Assembly (NCBI GenBank): GCA_029976005.1
Contig: JARKOQ010000172.1
Span: forward strand, 1 to 64,000
From: Aggregatilineales bacterium
GTDB lineage: Bacteria > Chloroflexota > Anaerolineae > Aggregatilineales > Ch27
Length of the DNA: 64,000 bases
Reading direction: 5' to 3'
This document shows positions 46,297 through 59,987 of this stretch, one piece after another. The notes beneath the pieces were generated by a model. The model was not told the origin of the DNA and ran no database searches. It saw only the letters and a list, made by a program, of their open reading frames with translations. Position 1 is the first letter of the stretch, and each line of letters starts with the position of its first letter. Position numbers and translations under genes: made by a program.

Positions 46297-47471
46297 GTCC
46301 TCTCTATGCCGGACGGGTCGCGGCTGCCTTGAAGGGCCGGGGAGACGAATTCAGCGCTGCCCAGCGGGAGATGCAATCCGACATGAAGCGCATGCGGGAC
46401 GCCCTGGAGCGCTTCAAGAAGATGCGCCTCGCGGACATCGACGCGCGTCTGGCCCAGTGGACGGCGGAAACCGGCCACGAACACGTGGGCGCGCGCCCGA
46501 CCCCGGAACAGGAATCCGGCCCGTTCGTGGTGAAGTTCGATTCGTCCTGGCTGCATCACCGGGATGCCCGCGATTGGGCCGCCGATACCCTGGCCGGGGT
46601 GACGACCTTCGCGGCGGATGGCTCGCAGATTTTCCCCAGCGGCGACATGTCGATCCCGGTCGGGCTGATCCAGGTGGGCTGGTTCGAGAATCCCCACGAT
46701 CAGCGCGGCTCTTATACCAAGGATGTGCAGGTAGACATTGTGACCCCGGCGGAGCTGACCCGGGAGTACGAGCCGGGCTACGCGGAGCGCGAAATCGAGT
46801 GGCGGCGCTTTCGGAACGAGATGCTCCAGACCATGATGTTCCTGAAGCGCATGGCGGGCAAGCGCGCCCTGGCTTTCGTGGACGGTTCGTTGATCCTGTC
46901 CTTCGTGCACACCATGCGCGAACCGCGCCAGCGCGAGTACATCCGGCTCGTCCAGGACCTCCTGGACCTTTCCGAATCGACCGGCGTGCCGGTGGTGGGG
47001 TACGTCGATTCGAGCCAGTCCGCCGACCTATCCGGCCTGGTCCAGGCGGCCGCCGGATACAGCGGCCAGCGGATGGGGGACGCTATCCTGGTGCAGCGCG
47101 ACCTGGCCTGGGGCGACCGCTGCCGGATGTTCGTTTGCGACCGGGACGACGAGGTCATTGACTCGTCGTATTATCCCAGGGTGTGTTTCACCTATCTCAG
47201 GACGACGCGCGATCATCCCCCGGCCCGGGTGGAAATGCCCGGCTGGGTATTCGAGGCGGGTCTGCACGAGCAGATACTCGATGTCGTGCGCGCCGAGTGT
47301 GTCGTCGGGGTGGGGTATCCTTATCCCCTGGAGACCGCGGACGCGGTGGCCGTCCTGTCCATGCAGGATCGGGAACGCTTCTACCGGCTTTTTCAGGAGT
47401 TTGCCAGGGAGCGCGACATCCCGGTGCATTTCAGCCGTAAGTCGATCAGCAAGCGCGGCCGTCGTTTGTGA
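46293..47471 (+). CDS. nurA: NurA-domain 5'-3' nuclease
   Basis: NurA is a manganese-dependent nuclease that works with the HerA translocase to degrade the 5' strand at DNA ends. The 392-residue protein has an N-terminal helical segment (about 1-60). The RNase H-like core carries Asp109 in AADGSQ and Asp197 in FVDGS, with a further Asp239 in YVDSSQSADL; the first and second match the acidic motifs of the family. The C-terminal part has a YPLETADAVAVL segment typical of NurA ends. It overlaps sbcC by four bases, and the HAS-barrel gene follows 11 bases later. Confidence 0.88.
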   Translation: MSPLYAGRVAAALKGRGDEFSAAQREMQSDMKRMRDALERFKKMRLADIDARLAQWTAETGHEHVGARPTPEQESGPFVVKFDSSWLHHRDARDWAADTLAGVTTFAADGSQIFPSGDMSIPVGLIQVGWFENPHDQRGSYTKDVQVDIVTPAELTREYEPGYAEREIEWRRFRNEMLQTMMFLKRMAGKRALAFVDGSLILSFVHTMREPRQREYIRLVQDLLDLSESTGVPVVGYVDSSQSADLSGLVQAAAGYSGQRMGDAILVQRDLAWGDRCRMFVCDRDDEVIDSSYYPRVCFTYLRTTRDHPPARVEMPGWVFEAGLHEQILDVVRAECVVGVGYPYPLETADAVAVLSMQDRERFYRLFQEFARERDIPVHFSRKSISKRGRRL

Positions 47472-47482
47472 GGAGGTGGCTG

Positions 47483-48103
47483 GTGAGCAAAACCCGCGAG
47501 GTCATCCTCGGGAAGATCGTCAAGTCGAACAGCCATACCGATTACGTGTGCCAGGTCTACAGCCTGAACGAGTTCGAGCCGGCCCCGCGCCCGGAGAACT
47601 ACGCGCTGGGGACGTTCGTCAAGATCGAGCTGACGGATGGGACAAGTCCGGCCTACCTGGTGGGTCTGATCTACGACACCGTGCTGCTCAATCCGGAGTT
47701 CGGGCGGCTTGGGCCGCGCCTGTCCTCCGAGTCCGAGCTGACGACGTTTTCGCCCGATTACCTGAACGAGCGGGCGGTGCTGCTGGGGATCACGGCGATC
47801 GGGCGGGTCAAGGCCAACGGCGAGGCGGTGCTGGGGGTGCCCCGCCTGGCGGCCCGGAGCGATGCGCTCGTCCGGGAGATGACCCGCGAGGAGATCGTCC
47901 ACTTTCACACCGGCAGCGGGCAACTGGACCTTTCTTACCTGCCAATCCTGGTGCGGATCGACAATCCGCTGGCGTACCATCTGGCCCGGATCGTGTTGCT
48001 CCGTCTGATGGATTTGCTGCCGGCGTATCGGGCTGAACTGGATGTCCTGGAAGACGATTTGGGCTGGCAGACGCAGATCGGCCCGCTGGGAGGGCTGCAA
48101 TGA
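47483..48103 (+). CDS. Stand-alone HAS-barrel-like protein
   Basis: This 206-residue protein begins with a beta-rich region resembling the HAS barrel found at the N-terminus of HerA-type ATPases: GKIVKSNSHTDYVCQVY, then YALGTFVKIEL and a VGLIYDT segment. HerA, encoded next, seems to have its own N-terminal barrel, so this would be a second, separate copy. It has no ATPase motif. A structural adaptor between HerA and NurA or SbcCD is a plausible role (inference). I chose the GTG at 47483 because AGGAGG lies six bases upstream. Its stop overlaps the herA start by four bases. Confidence 0.7.
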   Translation: MSKTREVILGKIVKSNSHTDYVCQVYSLNEFEPAPRPENYALGTFVKIELTDGTSPAYLVGLIYDTVLLNPEFGRLGPRLSSESELTTFSPDYLNERAVLLGITAIGRVKANGEAVLGVPRLAARSDALVREMTREEIVHFHTGSGQLDLSYLPILVRIDNPLAYHLARIVLLRLMDLLPAYRAELDVLEDDLGWQTQIGPLGGLQ

Positions 48104-49770
48104 ACCGTCCACTCGGTCGCGCCAAAGGGCCTGGGCCGACGCCCCACAGTTTTCTGTTCGTCTCGCCCGACCTGGAGAAGAACCTCAAGGTCGGCGAGTT
48201 CATCACCTACGAGGCCGAGATCGACGGCGAGCCGCAGACGATCCTGGCGCGGATCAGCGAGCGGCGGCCGGTGCGCCTGTACCCCGACCCGTTTTCGTCC
48301 GATCCGGCCATCGACCCGAACCGGGTGGCGGCGATTGTTGGCTACAGCGGCAAGACCAGCGAGCTGTTCGAGATCACGGCCGAGGTGATCGGCTGTTACG
48401 ACGAGAAGCTGCGCGCGTTTATTAACCCGCGTGTCCCGCCGCGGGTGGGCACACCGATCGCCCTGGCCGGGAATGAATACCTGTCCAGGGTGCTGAGCCG
48501 CGTCAAGGCCGGGGAAGTCGGATCGGCCACGGTGGGCTGGCTGCTCAGCCGGCCGCGCCTCCAGGTGCCAATCGCGATTGACGTCAACGCTCTGGTCAGC
48601 ACCCACATGGCGATCATCGCCAGCACCGGAGCTGGCAAGAGCTATACCGCCGGGGTGTTGATCGAGGAAATGCTCAAGGCCAACAATAGGGCGGCGATCC
48701 TGGTGATCGATCCCCACGGCGAGTACGAGACCCTGGCGGAGATCGCCAATAGCAATGCCCTGAGTGGTGACGGCTACCGGCCCGGCGCGCGCGTCCACGC
48801 GCCGGGGGGGATCAAAATCCGGGTGGGAACGCTGGAGCAGGGCGATCTGCGCTATCTGCTGCCCAACGTCTCCGATCGGATGAGCTACGTGCTCGGCCGG
48901 GCGTACCGGGAAGCCGAGAACATCAGCAAGAAGCGGTGCAGCGACCCGAATCGCTGGACGCTGCGCGAGCTTGAGGACGCGATCGATCGCCAGGGCGAAA
49001 ACGAGGAAGACACCTTCGACCGGGGATCGGCCAACGCGCTGCTGTGGCGGCTGCGGGCCACGATCCATACCGGCGCGGACGAAATCTTCGACGATCAGCA
49101 GCAAACGCCCTTGAGCGAATTATTCCAGCCCGGCCGGGTGACGGTCATGCGGCTCGACCAGGTGGACGAGCGCCAGCAGCAGGTGATCGTGGCCGCACTG
49201 CTGCGGCGGGTGTTTTATGCCCGGATGGACAACAAGAACGAGCAGGTCGCCCCCGGCAGCGACAACTACTTGCCGTACCCGGTCTTCATCCTGATCGAGG
49301 AGGCGCACAACTTCGCCCCGGCCAACGCGGACATCGTGACGACCAACATCCTCAAGAAAGTCCTGGCCGAAGGGCGCAAGTTCGGGGTGGGGGTCGGGCT
49401 GATCAGCCAGCGGCCCGGCAAGCTGGACCCGGACGTGCTCTCTCAATGCAACACGCAGTTCCTGCTGCGGATCGTCAATCCGGTCGACCAGGCGCGCGTC
49501 CGCGAGAGCGTGGAGAGCGTGGGGCGCGATCTGCTGGACGAACTGCCCGCGCTGACCAAGGGCCAGGCCATCATCTCCGGGGCGGCGGTCAACACGCCCG
49601 TGCTGTGCCAGATTCGGGAGCGCTACGTCCGGCACGGCGGCGAAAGCCAGTCGGCGGTGGATGAGTGGCGCAGCTATTCCGGTGAGGCGCAGACCCGGCG
49701 GCGCGAACGGGATACCGCGACCCCGCGCCAGCCCTCGTCGCGGCGCTCGTCCCTGTTCAAGGAAGACTGA
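48100..49770 (+). CDS. herA: HerA-type hexameric DNA translocase
   Basis: HerA forms hexameric rings that pump DNA and stimulate NurA. This 556-residue protein has an N-terminal HAS-barrel-like part (about 1-150). Its FtsK/HerA-type ATPase core has Walker A STGAGKSY (Lys180), LVIDPHGEY after the first strand, and Walker B LIEEAHNF (Glu400 and Glu401). Then come EGRKFGVGVGLISQRP, the sensor region, and QCNTQFLLRIVNPVDQ. The tail (about 515-556) is basic and probably disordered. Last gene of the operon, it is followed by a strong terminator. Confidence 0.93.
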   Translation: MNRPLGRAKGPGPTPHSFLFVSPDLEKNLKVGEFITYEAEIDGEPQTILARISERRPVRLYPDPFSSDPAIDPNRVAAIVGYSGKTSELFEITAEVIGCYDEKLRAFINPRVPPRVGTPIALAGNEYLSRVLSRVKAGEVGSATVGWLLSRPRLQVPIAIDVNALVSTHMAIIASTGAGKSYTAGVLIEEMLKANNRAAILVIDPHGEYETLAEIANSNALSGDGYRPGARVHAPGGIKIRVGTLEQGDLRYLLPNVSDRMSYVLGRAYREAENISKKRCSDPNRWTLRELEDAIDRQGENEEDTFDRGSANALLWRLRATIHTGADEIFDDQQQTPLSELFQPGRVTVMRLDQVDERQQQVIVAALLRRVFYARMDNKNEQVAPGSDNYLPYPVFILIEEAHNFAPANADIVTTNILKKVLAEGRKFGVGVGLISQRPGKLDPDVLSQCNTQFLLRIVNPVDQARVRESVESVGRDLLDELPALTKGQAIISGAAVNTPVLCQIRERYVRHGGESQSAVDEWRSYSGEAQTRRRERDTATPRQPSSRRSSLFKED

Positions 49771-50076
49771 TCACCGCGAAATACTCAGTAGAAATGCGAC
49801 GCCCTGCCGGTTTTCGTCCGGCAGGGCGTTTTGTTTGGAGGCGTGGCGTCGGGTGAAAATCATGCTCGTATTCCGACCGGTATATTACTTCCTGGGTATT
49901 ATTTAGAATTCCTGTGTCCAAATCCGGGTAGCGACTTGTGCGTAATATCCTGGTTTATGCAACATGACGAAAAATAGCCCCCCATTCTTCTCGCAATCTA
50001 GCACATGACAGCCGGGGTGACATTCCTTTACGATGAACTCACTTAGACATTGTTGTGTCGTCACGGAGGTTTCATT
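49771..50076. other. Intergenic region between herA and amt
   Basis: This stretch of 306 bases holds no supported gene. After the herA terminator the sequence turns AT-richer (49855-50060), as expected for the amt promoter region. I found no convincing -35/-10 pair, sigma-54 element or known nitrogen-regulator site. GGAGG at 50065-50069 is the amt ribosome binding site. Confidence 0.6.
49800..49836 (+). terminator. Strong intrinsic terminator after herA
   Basis: A perfect 11-bp GC-rich stem (49800-49810 with 49818-49828) and a 7-base loop are followed by TTTTGTTT. It lies 29 bases after the herA stop and closes the resection operon. Confidence 0.9.
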
Positions 50077-51495
<1,419 letters not shown>

Positions 51496-51547
51496 ACCCT
51501 GTCCCGGCATCGTCTCGAATGACTGCGAACAGAAAAGGTGAAGCGTC

Positions 51548-51931
51548 ATGACCAAGAAAATCGAAGCCATCATCCGTGAAGACAAACTCGACGCCGTGAA
51601 GGATGCCTTGAGCGCGATCGGGATCATGGGCCTGAACGTCATCCAGATTCGCGGCCGCGGCCGGCAGGGCGGGATCAAGTTGAATTGGCGCAACGGCTCG
51701 TACGTGGTCGATCTGTTGCCCCGCGCCCAGGTCAACATCGTGCTCAGCGACGACAACGTGGAGGCGACGATCGACGCGATCTGCAAGGCGGCGCATACCG
51801 GCCAGGAAGGCGACGGCCTGATCTTCGTCTACCCGGTGGAAGACGTGATCCGGATCAGCACCGGAGAGCGCGGCCGCACCGCGATCAGCTACGCGGAGGA
51901 CATCGACGAGCGTAAGGTGAAGTCTCACTAA
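51548..51931 (+). CDS. glnK: PII nitrogen regulatory protein
   Basis: PII trimers sense ATP/ADP and 2-oxoglutarate and block ammonium transporters or adjust nitrogen enzymes. The 127-residue protein aligns along its length with GlnB/GlnK. The T-loop reads GRGRQGGIKLNWRNGSY. Tyr52, matching the uridylylation or adenylylation Tyr51, is kept, while the position of Tyr46 is Trp. The C-terminal VIRISTGERG is the nucleotide-binding signature. Placement 52 bases after amt indicates GlnK function, so I use that symbol. Confidence 0.92.
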   Translation: MTKKIEAIIREDKLDAVKDALSAIGIMGLNVIQIRGRGRQGGIKLNWRNGSYVVDLLPRAQVNIVLSDDNVEATIDAICKAAHTGQEGDGLIFVYPVEDVIRISTGERGRTAISYAEDIDERKVKSH

Positions 51932-51957
51932 AGCCTGTTTTCAATCAATCCGAATCC

Positions 51958-51992
51958 GGGGGGCGATGACTGGCGCAACGTCATCGCCCTCT
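51958..51992 (+). terminator. Hairpin between glnK and gltB
   Basis: A perfect 10-bp stem (51961-51970 with 51980-51989), extendable by G-U pairs, lies between the two genes. It is followed by TCTTGG instead of a T run. It may stabilise the 3' end of the amt-glnK message or cause partial termination before gltB. Confidence 0.4.
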
Positions 51993-52041
51993 TGGCCTAT
52001 CCGACGACCGGCGTCAACAGGTAATTCCAGGAGAGACGACG

Positions 52042-56748
<4,707 letters not shown>

Positions 56749-56763
56749 GCCTAACGACTCAAC

Positions 56764-56793
56764 AAAGAGGCGCTGGTCGAAGGATCAGCGCCT
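56764..56793. terminator. Bidirectional terminator between gltB and hoxW
   Basis: A perfect 10-bp stem (56764-56773 with 56784-56793) and a 10-base loop lie between two convergent genes. The minus-strand exit (TTTGTTG) is somewhat T-richer than the plus-strand exit (CGTGTTTC). Confidence 0.7.
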
Positions 56794-56814
56794 CTCGTGT
56801 TTCATGGGGATGGG

Positions 56815-57270
56815 TCAGGCCGCGGAGCGGATCAACGCCTCGATCCGGGCCAGCAGGTCGGGCAGCGCGGCGCTGACCTCCGGCGATAGTCCTTCCGCGA
56901 ACTCGAAGGACTTGCCGCACACGGTCAGCAGCACCATCCTCGGCGCGGCTCCATACAGCGCCCGCGCCCCGGCCAGCAAGCCTTCCGGACTCTGGTGATG
57001 GTGCAGGGTATCTGCCGCGTTCGGGTCGAAAGAGACCTCGCGCTGGCTGATCTGGCCGGGGGAGTCGCCCGCCTCGGCGTCGATCAGGATTACCAGCCGT
57101 GCGGCGCTGATCCATTCAACCAGATCGAGTGTAAGCTGGTGGCAAGTGAGAGCCTCCACTCCGGGCAGGGTCTGCTGCTGGAGCGCCTCGGCGGCGACCC
57201 AGCCCAGCCCGTCATCACCCCGCAGGGTATTCCCGAAGCCGATGACCCTCACCTGACGTGTCTCACTCAT
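56815..57270 (-). CDS. hoxW: Hydrogenase maturation protease
   Basis: This endopeptidase trims the C-terminus of the hydrogenase large subunit after nickel insertion. The 151-residue protein shows IGFGNTLRGDDGLGWVAAE at the start, with the nickel-sensing Asp, then LILIDAEAGDSPG-like (here VILIDAEAGDSPG) and the HHHQSPEGLL segment with His. The ATG at 57270 overlaps the large-subunit stop by four bases; a longer upstream frame is an artefact of overlap with hoxH. It is the last gene of the hox operon. Confidence 0.92.
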   Translation of the reverse strand: MSETRQVRVIGFGNTLRGDDGLGWVAAEALQQQTLPGVEALTCHQLTLDLVEWISAARLVILIDAEAGDSPGQISQREVSFDPNAADTLHHHQSPEGLLAGARALYGAAPRMVLLTVCGKSFEFAEGLSPEVSAALPDLLARIEALIRSAA

Positions 57271-58691
57271 CCGCGCGTGACTTCGTCCAGCTTCTCGCCG
57301 TGCGGGCCGACCAGCTCGTACTGGATCGGCAGCTCGTTCTGGGCGTGGGTCGAGCAGCTCAGGCAGGGGTCGAAGGTGCGGATCACCGCTTCCACCCGGT
57401 TGAGCATCCCCTCGGTGAGCTTGTTGCCATCCACGTAGCGGTGGGCAACCTGCTGCACGGCCCGGTTCATGGCCATGTTGTTGTGCGTGGTCGAGACGAT
57501 CATGTTGGCCCACACGATGCGGCCCTGTTCGTCCACGCGGTAGTGGTGGATCAGGGTGCCACGCGGGGCTTCGGTCACGCCGACGCCTTCCTCGGAGTTG
57601 GGGCCGGCGTTGGCGCGAACCATCTTGCCCAGGATGTCGGGATCGTCGAGCATCATCTCGATCTTCTCGACGGCGTACAGGCACTCGATCAGACGGGCAT
57701 AGTGGTAGTAGAACGAGCTGAGCACGACACGACGATCAAGCTGGCGGAATTCCGCCCATTCCTGGTCGGCGCGCGGCGTGCCGCAGCTATCGATGACGTT
57801 CAGGCGGGCCAGCGGGCCGACCCGGTAGATGCCGTCGGGATAGCCCATCGGCTTGTAGTACGGGAACTTCATGAAGGTCCACGGCTCGACGGCTTCGCCA
57901 ATATAGTCGGCGTAGCGCTGGGCCTTGAAGCTAGGCTCGACCATGTGGCCGCGATCGTCCACGATGCGCAGGTGGCCGTCATACAGGTCCAGCTCACCTT
58001 TGGGGGTGATGGTGCCCATGAACATGGTCGGGAAGTTGCCGAAGGTGCGGATTTCCTGGGCGTAGTCCTCCATCTTGCGCTTGAACCAGTCGAGGTTGCG
58101 CTGGAGGAGGACGTAGATTTCTGGGATGGTCGCCAGGATGCGGTCGCGGACTTCAGGCTCGAGCGGGCTGGCCACGCCGCCGGGGACAATCCAGGTCGGG
58201 TGCAGGCGCTTGCCGGCCATCCACTCGATGATCTCCTGGCCGAAGCGGCGCAGGCGGATGCCATCGCGGGCAACTTCGGGATACATCTGCATCAGCCCGA
58301 AGATGCTGCGCTTGGCCGGGTCCGATTCCATGCCCAGCAGGAAGTCCGGCGAGGACAGGTGGAAGAAGCTGAGCGCATGCGACTGGATGATCGAGGCCAG
58401 GTTGATGATCTGGCGCAGGCGATGGCCGGTCTCAGGCACGCGCACGGCCATGATGCGGTCGGTGGCCTTGGCCGAGGCCAGCATGTGGCTGATGGTGCAG
58501 ATGCCGCAGATGCGGCCCATGATGCCCGGCATCTCGTAGAAAGGGCGGCCTTCGATGAACTTCTCAAAGCCGCGGTACTGGGTGACATGGAAACGCGCGT
58601 CGGTCACGCCGCCGTTTTCATCGATCTGGATGGTGATCTTGGAATGACCCTCGATCCGGGTGACGGGATCGATCACGATCTGTTTGGTCAT
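57267..58691 (-). CDS. hoxH: [NiFe] hydrogenase large subunit
   Basis: HoxH carries the Ni-Fe active site that splits or forms hydrogen. In the 474-residue protein the two metal-binding motifs are RICGIC (Cys62 and Cys65) and DPCLSC (Cys443 and Cys446). His449 ends the mature chain; 25 more residues follow, the C-terminal extension to be cleaved by HoxW. The layout with NuoEFG-like partners identifies a group 3d bidirectional enzyme. A good AGGAGG lies upstream. Confidence 0.96.
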   Translation of the reverse strand: MTKQIVIDPVTRIEGHSKITIQIDENGGVTDARFHVTQYRGFEKFIEGRPFYEMPGIMGRICGICTISHMLASAKATDRIMAVRVPETGHRLRQIINLASIIQSHALSFFHLSSPDFLLGMESDPAKRSIFGLMQMYPEVARDGIRLRRFGQEIIEWMAGKRLHPTWIVPGGVASPLEPEVRDRILATIPEIYVLLQRNLDWFKRKMEDYAQEIRTFGNFPTMFMGTITPKGELDLYDGHLRIVDDRGHMVEPSFKAQRYADYIGEAVEPWTFMKFPYYKPMGYPDGIYRVGPLARLNVIDSCGTPRADQEWAEFRQLDRRVVLSSFYYHYARLIECLYAVEKIEMMLDDPDILGKMVRANAGPNSEEGVGVTEAPRGTLIHHYRVDEQGRIVWANMIVSTTHNNMAMNRAVQQVAHRYVDGNKLTEGMLNRVEAVIRTFDPCLSCSTHAQNELPIQYELVGPHGEKLDEVTRG

Positions 58692-58702
58692 GGTTGTGCC
58701 TC

Positions 58703-59254
58703 CTAGGCGCCGGGACGGGTACGCTGGGTCAGGTCGGGGGTGCGGCCGGCGACCAGTTCACTCAGCACGAAGTAGATGGTATCGGCCGAGGGCGGGCAGC
58801 CCTGGACGAATACATCCACCGGGACGACTTCGTGAATGGGACGCACGAACGGCAGCAGCTTGGGCACGACCTGATCCGGGACCTGCGGCTGGACGTTCAC
58901 GTTCTCGATGTAGGCGCGGCTCTCGATATCCTTCACCAGGTAGGGATTGCGCATCGTCGGCACGTTGCCGGCCACGGCGCAGTCGCCCAGGGCGACCAGG
59001 ATGCGCGAGTGCGCGCGGATCATGTGAATTTTCTCGATGTCCTCGCTGCTGCTGATCGCGCCTTCGACGATCGCCACATCGACCATCTCAGGATAGTCCT
59101 TGGTCTTGCGGTCGACCAGCGGGCTGTAGACGATATCCACAGCCTTGGCGATCTCGATCAGGCGCTCGTCCATGTCGAGCAGGGACATATGACAGCCGGA
59201 GCAGCCATCCAGCCAGACGGTCGCGACGGTTACTTTGCTTGGTGCCTTGCTCAT
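58703..59254 (-). CDS. hoxY: [NiFe] hydrogenase small subunit
   Basis: HoxY holds the [4Fe-4S] cluster next to the active site and passes electrons to the diaphorase part. The 183-residue size is the short form typical of group 3 enzymes. Cluster ligands are seen in LDGCSGCHMSLLD, LGDCAVAGNVPTMRN and VQGCPPSAD. It overlaps hoxU by four bases and precedes hoxH by 11. Confidence 0.95.
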   Translation of the reverse strand: MSKAPSKVTVATVWLDGCSGCHMSLLDMDERLIEIAKAVDIVYSPLVDRKTKDYPEMVDVAIVEGAISSSEDIEKIHMIRAHSRILVALGDCAVAGNVPTMRNPYLVKDIESRAYIENVNVQPQVPDQVVPKLLPFVRPIHEVVPVDVFVQGCPPSADTIYFVLSELVAGRTPDLTQRTRPGA

Positions 59255-59976
59255 TTCTTGGCCTCCCGCATCTTCGCCAGATGTGGCAGAAAGTCATGCC
59301 GCTTGGCCATCTCGCCGACGGCGCGGCCTTTTTCGACAATCGCACCCACCGGGCAGACGCGGACGCATTTGCCGCAGCTTGTGCAGGTATCGGATTCGCC
59401 CCACGGCGTGTCCAGGTCGGTGATGACGCGCGCGTCCACCCCGCGCCCCTTGATGTCCCACGTATGCGCCCACTCGATTTCGTCGCACACCCGCACGCAG
59501 CGCGCGCACAGGATGCAGCGGTTGCGGTCCACCACGAACCGTTCGTGGGTCATGTCCACCAGGCGTTCCTGCTGGAGGTTGGCGAAGCGGACGTGATCCA
59601 TGCCCAGCCGTTGGGCCAGGGCCTGCAATTCGCATTTCCCGTTGGAAACGCAGATCGCGCAGATGTGATTGCCCTCGGAGAACAGCAGCTCCAGGATCAT
59701 GCGGCGGTAGTTACGCAGGCGCTCGGAATCCGTGAAAACTTCCATGCCCTCGGTCGCATAGGTCAGGCAGGCGGGAACGAGCTTGTTCATGCCGGCGACT
59801 TCGACCAGGCACAGGCGGCAGGCCCCAACCAGGCTGAGGCCCTCGATCCGGCACAGGGTCGGGATGAAGATGCCGTTTTCCTCGGCCAGCTCGAGGATGG
59901 TCTCGTCTTCACGGGCGCTGACGTCACGCCCGTCGATTTTGAGCGTTCTAATTCTGGATCGGACAGCGGTTGCCAT
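59251..59976 (-). CDS. hoxU: Hydrogenase diaphorase subunit with Fe-S clusters (NuoG N-terminal-like)
   Basis: HoxU is the electron wire between the flavin subunit and the hydrogenase. The 241-residue protein has an N-terminal [2Fe-2S] ferredoxin domain (CRIEGLSLVGACRLC and the following Cys). A His/Cys cluster motif HICAICVSNGKC is next, and then two [4Fe-4S] ferredoxin motifs, CILCARCVRVC and CTSCGKCVRVCPVGAI. GAGGTGA lies upstream of the ATG. It follows hoxF by 11 bases. Confidence 0.95.
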   Translation of the reverse strand: MATAVRSRIRTLKIDGRDVSAREDETILELAEENGIFIPTLCRIEGLSLVGACRLCLVEVAGMNKLVPACLTYATEGMEVFTDSERLRNYRRMILELLFSEGNHICAICVSNGKCELQALAQRLGMDHVRFANLQQERLVDMTHERFVVDRNRCILCARCVRVCDEIEWAHTWDIKGRGVDARVITDLDTPWGESDTCTSCGKCVRVCPVGAIVEKGRAVGEMAKRHDFLPHLAKMREAKK

Positions 59977-59987
59977 GTCTCACCTCT

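Noticed and set aside
42054..49770. Reading the HerA/NurA genes as a Sir2-HerA or similar anti-phage island
   Set aside because: The partners are Mre11/Rad50 homologues in a coupled operon, with no Sir2, DUF4297 or other effector nearby, and no mobile element around it.
49840..50076. Sigma-54 or NtcA/GlnR-type site before amt
   Set aside because: No GG-N10-GC pair or GTA-N8-TAC palindrome could be found at a sensible position.
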